The notes under the pieces: generated by a model
Databases searched by the model: none
Told to the model about the DNA's origin: nothing
Seen by the model: the letters and a program-made list of their open reading frames with translations, nothing else
Translations under genes and position numbers: made by a program
Shown: piece after piece, positions 56,730-60,444 of the stretch
How positions within the stretch are numbered: position 1 is the first letter of the stretch
Layout: each line of letters begins with the position of its first letter
From: Clostridiales bacterium
GTDB taxonomy: Bacteria; Bacillota; Clostridia; Oscillospirales; Oscillospiraceae
Direction of reading: 5' to 3'
Assembly (NCBI GenBank): GCA_012523085.1
Contig: JAAYJC010000009.1
Location: 1-60,444 of the forward strand
DNA: 60,444 nucleotides

Positions 56730-57494
56730 ATGTTTACGAAAAATCGTCTTTTAAGAAAGACCAGACGCAGGATATCGGCAGCCTGTTTGATTTTTGCTGT
56801 TCTCAGTTTTGTACCGTATGTGGTTACGGTACAAAACATCAGTATCATCACCGGCAACGGCCGGACATTTGATAGTCTGAAGGCCGATGTGTGTCCGGAC
56901 GACCTAACCTATACCGGAATGATCACTAAAGCAGAAACCCCCAAAAAAACAATGCGCAGGGCCGGCGGTTTTCGTAGCTCGTCTTACGCTGTTTCAAAGA
57001 TTGAAGAAATCTCCGAAAATATGGATATACGGGCTGCCTGGGATTCAGAAACGGCTCCGACATCTGAAGCGGCAATAATTGAATCGGGTACCGTTTCCGG
57101 GAATTCAGAATCTCCCGAATTATCCATCTACGGGCAAAGTCCGCCTGAAGACGGGGGCGGATATATCACCATCGCGTCAGGTGAAACGCTGGCCTACACA
57201 AAAATCCTTTATTGTTCGGCAACCGCTTATACAACAGAAAGGCAGGAGAATAAAATAACGGCCACAGGCACGACGGCAAGGGTCGGAGCAATTGCGGTAG
57301 ACCCCACCGTAATCCCCTACGGCAGTAAAATGTATATCCTGTCGGAAAACGATGAATGGGTTTACGGGTATGCTGTCGCCGAAGACTGCGGAGGCGGCAT
57401 AAAAGGCAACAGAATTGATTTGTTTTTTGATACGTATGATGAATGTATGACTTTCGGCGTTCGAAACGCAATCGTCTACATCCTTGACCAATAA
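56730..57494 (+). CDS. 3D-domain cell-wall protein
   Basis: 254 residues. A basic N-terminus leads to one membrane segment (about 16-35), then a low-complexity linker rich in S, E and T. The 3D domain (about 160-254), named for its three aspartates, shows CSATAYTTERQENKITATGT, GAIAVDPTVIPYG, YAVAEDCGGGIKGNRIDLFF and FGVRNAIVYIL. This double-psi barrel is found in YabE/RpfB-type and MltA-like lytic enzymes that act on peptidoglycan. It has no G5 domain. It precedes the glycosylation triad, perhaps on one message. Confidence 0.9.
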   Translation: MFTKNRLLRKTRRRISAACLIFAVLSFVPYVVTVQNISIITGNGRTFDSLKADVCPDDLTYTGMITKAETPKKTMRRAGGFRSSSYAVSKIEEISENMDIRAAWDSETAPTSEAAIIESGTVSGNSESPELSIYGQSPPEDGGGYITIASGETLAYTKILYCSATAYTTERQENKITATGTTARVGAIAVDPTVIPYGSKMYILSENDEWVYGYAVAEDCGGGIKGNRIDLFFDTYDECMTFGVRNAIVYILDQ

Positions 57495-57615
57495 GGCAAA
57501 ACAGTTCAGCCATGTTGCCTTCGGACAAACCATATTCGCTTTTTTGCATAAATTAATCAACAAATGCGTATATTGTTGTTGGACTGACATGAAAACAAAT
57601 GATAGCGGAGTTAAT

Positions 57616-59100
57616 GTGAAAGTATCCGGATTAACCAGCCTCAACGCATCCATGCGCAAAAAGCGGGAAGCAGCAGTCGTCGCTCTGCTGCTTTTTTTCT
57701 ATGTTTTGTTGCAGTCATCAACGCTTTCAAACGATCCCTGGGAAAGAATGGGGGCCTGGCGACAAAGTGACACATACAGCATTGCCTTAAACTTTTCGCA
57801 GCTCAGGCTCAACATTTTTTATCCGCAGCTCAATTATGATGGGCCGTCGGACAATTATGTGCAGCTCGAGCTTCAAATCATGCCTTTTATGTCCGCAATG
57901 ATCATGCGTTTATTGAAAACTGCGACACCTCTGATACCAAGGGCGATCAGCCTTTCTTTTTATCTCGGGTCCGCTGTTTTCGTCTATCTGATTTTAAAGC
58001 GATTTACAAGCTATCTCCCTTCGCTGTTCGGGCTGCTCGTCTACCTGCTGTTACCGATTACACTGCTGTATGCCCGGGCAATCATGCCCGAATCCTGCGC
58101 GCTGTTTTTTTTATGCGGCAGCATATACTTCCTGCTGCGGTGGCATCTGGGCACAAAAAACTCGATTTGGCTTTCCGCTGTTTTCCTCTCTGTTGCGATC
58201 ATGGAGAAAACCCCGGTCATTTTCGCAGGGATTCTGGTGCTGGCGGTTTTCTTCTGGAAACAAGGTATCAAATGCCTGCGCAGTCCGGTGTTTTACGGAT
58301 ACGGGCTGATCGCTTTATTACTGCCTGCCGCCTATTTTCTGTATTCGTCTCATATCGCCCGGTTTTGCTTTGTTGACCGCATTACGCTCAAGCTCGTCTT
58401 TTCTTCCCGTATTTTGTCGCTCTTCACGCAAAAGGGTTTTGATTTTTTCAGAAAAAACCTTCCTTTACTTTTTACCTGGCCGGTTCTGGCTTTGTCGTTT
58501 TTTGCCTTTTTGTTCTTATTTAATAAAGAACGCAGGTTCCTGCTGGTATGGCTTTTGGCTTTCATGTTGGAAAACGCAACAATTGTCGCATCGGTTCGTT
58601 TTAGATACTATCTGATATTTTTGGCGCCGATTCTCTCCGTGCTATGCGGTATCGCCGCACAGGAGCTGCTTTCATGGAAAAAGAGGTCCTTCGCTTCCGC
58701 GTTGCTGCTGACGGTTTTATTTTTATCCAGATCCGGGCTCAGGCAATGGTCTGACGGCACGAAAATCTCGGAGAATATCGCTTGGACGGGCAGGCTGATT
58801 GAAAGCGCAACAAGGCCATCCGACATCATCGCCGCAGGTGTGCTGGATCCTTCTTATATTAATGCCGGATACCGTAAGGGATATCGTGCCAATATTAAGT
58901 ATTACGATTACATCCCGCAAGAACCCAAACGGGAGATAAAATACTTCATTGAGCACGGCGTAAATTATTTCGTTGTCGCCGGCGGTTATATCTACGGCGA
59001 CGACGGAAGTTATTACAAATATATACGCGATACCTATCCTTTGTACGCGGAAAACGCGTATTGCAAAATATATAAACTAAGTGAAGATCAAAATGCTTAA
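57616..59100 (+). CDS. GT39/ArnT-like membrane glycosyltransferase
   Basis: 494 residues from a GTG at 57616, chosen for GGAG 5 nt upstream; an ATG at 57589 and one at 57652 are alternatives. Membrane segments are frequent from residue 20 to about 390, followed by a soluble C-terminal domain. The first external loop carries ERMGAWRQSDTYSIALNF, with the acidic and arginine residues typical of GT-C enzymes that use polyprenyl-phosphate sugars. It probably glycosylates an envelope component together with the GtrA and GT2 proteins downstream. The acceptor is unknown. Confidence 0.85.
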   Translation: MKVSGLTSLNASMRKKREAAVVALLLFFYVLLQSSTLSNDPWERMGAWRQSDTYSIALNFSQLRLNIFYPQLNYDGPSDNYVQLELQIMPFMSAMIMRLLKTATPLIPRAISLSFYLGSAVFVYLILKRFTSYLPSLFGLLVYLLLPITLLYARAIMPESCALFFLCGSIYFLLRWHLGTKNSIWLSAVFLSVAIMEKTPVIFAGILVLAVFFWKQGIKCLRSPVFYGYGLIALLLPAAYFLYSSHIARFCFVDRITLKLVFSSRILSLFTQKGFDFFRKNLPLLFTWPVLALSFFAFLFLFNKERRFLLVWLLAFMLENATIVASVRFRYYLIFLAPILSVLCGIAAQELLSWKKRSFASALLLTVLFLSRSGLRQWSDGTKISENIAWTGRLIESATRPSDIIAAGVLDPSYINAGYRKGYRANIKYYDYIPQEPKREIKYFIEHGVNYFVVAGGYIYGDDGSYYKYIRDTYPLYAENAYCKIYKLSEDQNA

Positions 59101-59515
59101 GCATGTTCCCGAGAGGTACCGCGGGTTTTTCAGGTACCTGCTTTTTTCCTTCTACGCCGCAATTTGGGATTCGGCCACGGTATGGGTATTGTTTACTGTT
59201 TTTGAGTTCAGTATCGTCTTGTCCAACACCGCAGGCGTCATTATGGGTTTTCTGCTGCATTACCTTTTATCATCCAGATCGGTTTTTCATACTCAGTACA
59301 GCCTGAAAGGCTTTGTGATTTACTTTCTAACCTTTCTGATTGGGCTTGTTGCGGCAAATTATATCGTTTGGTCTGTTTTTTATCTGGCTGAGCCCGGCTT
59401 TGGACATACCGTCGCTTTTTTGTTCGGTAAGGGCCTTTCTATTGTCATACCGTTCTTTTTAATATTTTTCATGCGCCGATATTTATACAGTCACCATAGC
59501 GGGAGGAAATATTAA
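59093..59515 (+). CDS. GtrA-family polyprenyl-phosphate-sugar flippase-like protein
   Basis: 140 residues from the ATG at 59093, whose codons overlap the preceding stop by 8 nt. Four membrane segments are visible, beginning FFRYLLFSFYAAIWDSATVWVL and including GVIMGFLLHYLLSSRSVF, a GtrA hallmark, and ending in a basic tail. GtrA proteins are thought to flip lipid-linked sugars to the outside. The overlap and the GT2 gene 8 nt downstream make a compact operon. Confidence 0.9.
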   Translation: MLKHVPERYRGFFRYLLFSFYAAIWDSATVWVLFTVFEFSIVLSNTAGVIMGFLLHYLLSSRSVFHTQYSLKGFVIYFLTFLIGLVAANYIVWSVFYLAEPGFGHTVAFLFGKGLSIVIPFFLIFFMRRYLYSHHSGRKY

Positions 59516-59523
59516 GATCATAA

Positions 59524-60300
59524 ATGAATCGTTTATTTGCCTATCTTCCCTGTTTCAATGAAGAAAACAACATAATCGACCTGGCTTTTGCCTGGGAAGC
59601 GCAAGCGGAGGCTCTTGAACGAAACGGGTTTTCTTTGGTTGTCATCGCCATAGACGACAAAAGCGAGGACAGCACGCTGTCAATAATCCGGGAACTCGAG
59701 CAAAACCTGAATCGCTTTTACGTCATCGCACATGATGTAAATAAAGGACTGGGCGGCGCGCTCAACACAGCAGTCAGCTCGTTTCTGTCCGAAGCCGAGC
59801 CCGGTGATTATATGGCGTTTATGGACGGCGACAACACACACAGACCGGTTTATGCCTGCGATATGTTGAATCGCTGCGCAAGCGGCACGGAATGTGTGAT
59901 TGCTTCGCGATATCAAAAAGGCTCTCTGGTTGTCGGCGTTCCAAGGCTCAGGCAGCTTTTGAGCAGCGCAGCAAGGCTGTATTATCGGCTATTTTTGCAT
60001 ATACCAAATGTCCGCGACTATACCTGCGGATTTCGTGTCTATTCTTATGATTGTCTGGCTAAGGCGAAAAATATATATGCGGATAAGCTGATCACACAGC
60101 GGTCGTTTTCCTGCATGATGGAACTCCTGTATAAATTATACCGTTCAGGATGCGATTTCACCGAGCTGCCCTTCACACTGCGTTATGATAATAAGCGCGG
60201 GACCAGCAAAATGAAGATTTTCCGAACCGCCGGTAACAGTGTCTTGTTGGCATTAAAGCTCCGGTTTAACACTGAAGCGACAAAAAACGGATACGGCTGA
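59524..60300 (+). CDS. GT2-family glycosyltransferase (DPM/GtrB-like catalytic domain)
   Basis: 258 residues with one GT-A domain. Motifs are YLPCFNEENNI, VIAIDDKSEDSTLSII, LGGALNTAVSSF, the DxD-type MAFMDGDNTHRP and CGFRVYSYDCL. Its closest pattern is dolichol-phosphate mannosyltransferase or GtrB, which charge polyprenyl phosphate with a sugar, but the C-terminal membrane segments of GtrB are missing. It likely makes the donor used by the GT39-type enzyme. Its last codons form the left arm of a terminator. Confidence 0.92.
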   Translation: MNRLFAYLPCFNEENNIIDLAFAWEAQAEALERNGFSLVVIAIDDKSEDSTLSIIRELEQNLNRFYVIAHDVNKGLGGALNTAVSSFLSEAEPGDYMAFMDGDNTHRPVYACDMLNRCASGTECVIASRYQKGSLVVGVPRLRQLLSSAARLYYRLFLHIPNVRDYTCGFRVYSYDCLAKAKNIYADKLITQRSFSCMMELLYKLYRSGCDFTELPFTLRYDNKRGTSKMKIFRTAGNSVLLALKLRFNTEATKNGYG

Positions 60301-60316
60301 TGCCGATCCGTTTTTT
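60282..60316 (+). terminator. Terminator overlapping the GT2 stop codon
   Basis: AAAAAACGGAT and CGGC (one bulged A) pair with GCCG and ATCCGTTTTTT, with a 4-base loop. The left arm is made of the final codons and the right arm ends in T6. Confidence 0.85.
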
Positions 60317-60321
60317 CTTCG

Positions 60322-60444
60322 GTGCGCCCGGTGAGCGCACGTTCTAACGGGTGAAAGTCCCGAACCCACCCGGTAGCGGGAAGGGTATAGCTGAACACCA
60401 AGGGTGTCCATCGTGAGGTGGAATCCGGAGAAAGGTGAAAGCAA
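60322..60444 (+). mobile_element. 5' part of a group II intron, cut by the window edge
   Basis: The sequence begins GTGCGCCCGG, the typical group II intron 5' end. It continues with a GTGCGC/GCGCAC stem, GGTGAAAGTCCC, and ACCAAGGGTGTCCATC, the usual domain I elements of Clostridia introns. It starts 5 nt behind the T tract of the preceding terminator, the known preferred position of group IIC introns. A reverse transcriptase gene and the 3' end would lie to the right. Recognition is from memory of conserved segments, so the subclass is open. Confidence 0.78.

Overview
The window looks like a chromosome segment of a low-GC Gram-positive, endospore-forming anaerobe of the class Clostridia. Four things point there: the gene orders (yhbY-nadD/yqeK-LCP; acpP-rnc-radical SAM-smc-ftsY; cmk-plsC-ispH/S1; scpA-scpB-ytfI-gerW-dac-rluB; rpoB-rpoC-L7Ae-rpsL-rpsG-fusA-tuf), the ispH-S1 gene fusion, MEP-pathway isoprenoid genes, and a GerW/YtfJ sporulation gene. 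The genus cannot be named from the sequence alone. Almost all of 1-54.7 kb is core housekeeping DNA read on the minus strand. From 55 kb onwards the genes are on the plus strand and look accessory (cell-envelope glycosylation), ending in what looks like the 5' end of a group II intron cut by the right edge.

Layout, right to left in transcription order for the minus strand. The str/rpo block (42.3-54.7 kb) holds rpoB, rpoC, a small L7Ae-like protein, rpsL, rpsG, fusA and tuf. It has a perfect sigma-A promoter and a roughly 200-nt rpoB leader carrying a 28-bp perfect palindrome; tuf has its own promoter and terminator. Next come carD, ispD, ispF, engB, an M50 protease, scpA/scpB, ytfI, gerW, a D-Ala-D-Ala carboxypeptidase and rluB (which seems to use a CTG start). 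An RpiR-type regulator with its own promoter leads into an HI0933-type flavoprotein, cmk, plsC and the ispH-S1 fusion gene. That fusion gene is bracketed by two inverted copies of an 87-bp structured repeat. A lone plus-strand DUF4830-type gene interrupts the minus-strand run at 27.8 kb.

Further left are an RsuA-type pseudouridine synthase, a solitary MsmX/UgpC-type ABC ATPase, a CdaR/PucR-type regulator, a division-hydrolase unit (ftsE, ftsX, M23 hydrolase, S41 protease), greA-lysS-unknown membrane protein, then rRNA methyltransferase-dprA-topA-trmFO-plsX, and finally acpP-rnc-radical SAM-smc-ftsY-rdgB-yhbY-nadD/yqeK-LCP.

The plus-strand right end carries a GT-C membrane glycosyltransferase gene with tandem terminators, a 3D-domain wall protein, and a Gtr-like triad (GT39-type transferase, GtrA flippase, GT2 transferase). 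The triad ends in a terminator hairpin with the putative group II intron starting 5 nt behind its T tract. I see no tRNA, rRNA, CRISPR array or transposase gene. The core operons are ordinary. The points most worth a second look are the inverted 87-bp repeats around ispH-S1, the palindrome in the rpoB leader, the CTG-initiated rluB, and the intron next to the terminator.
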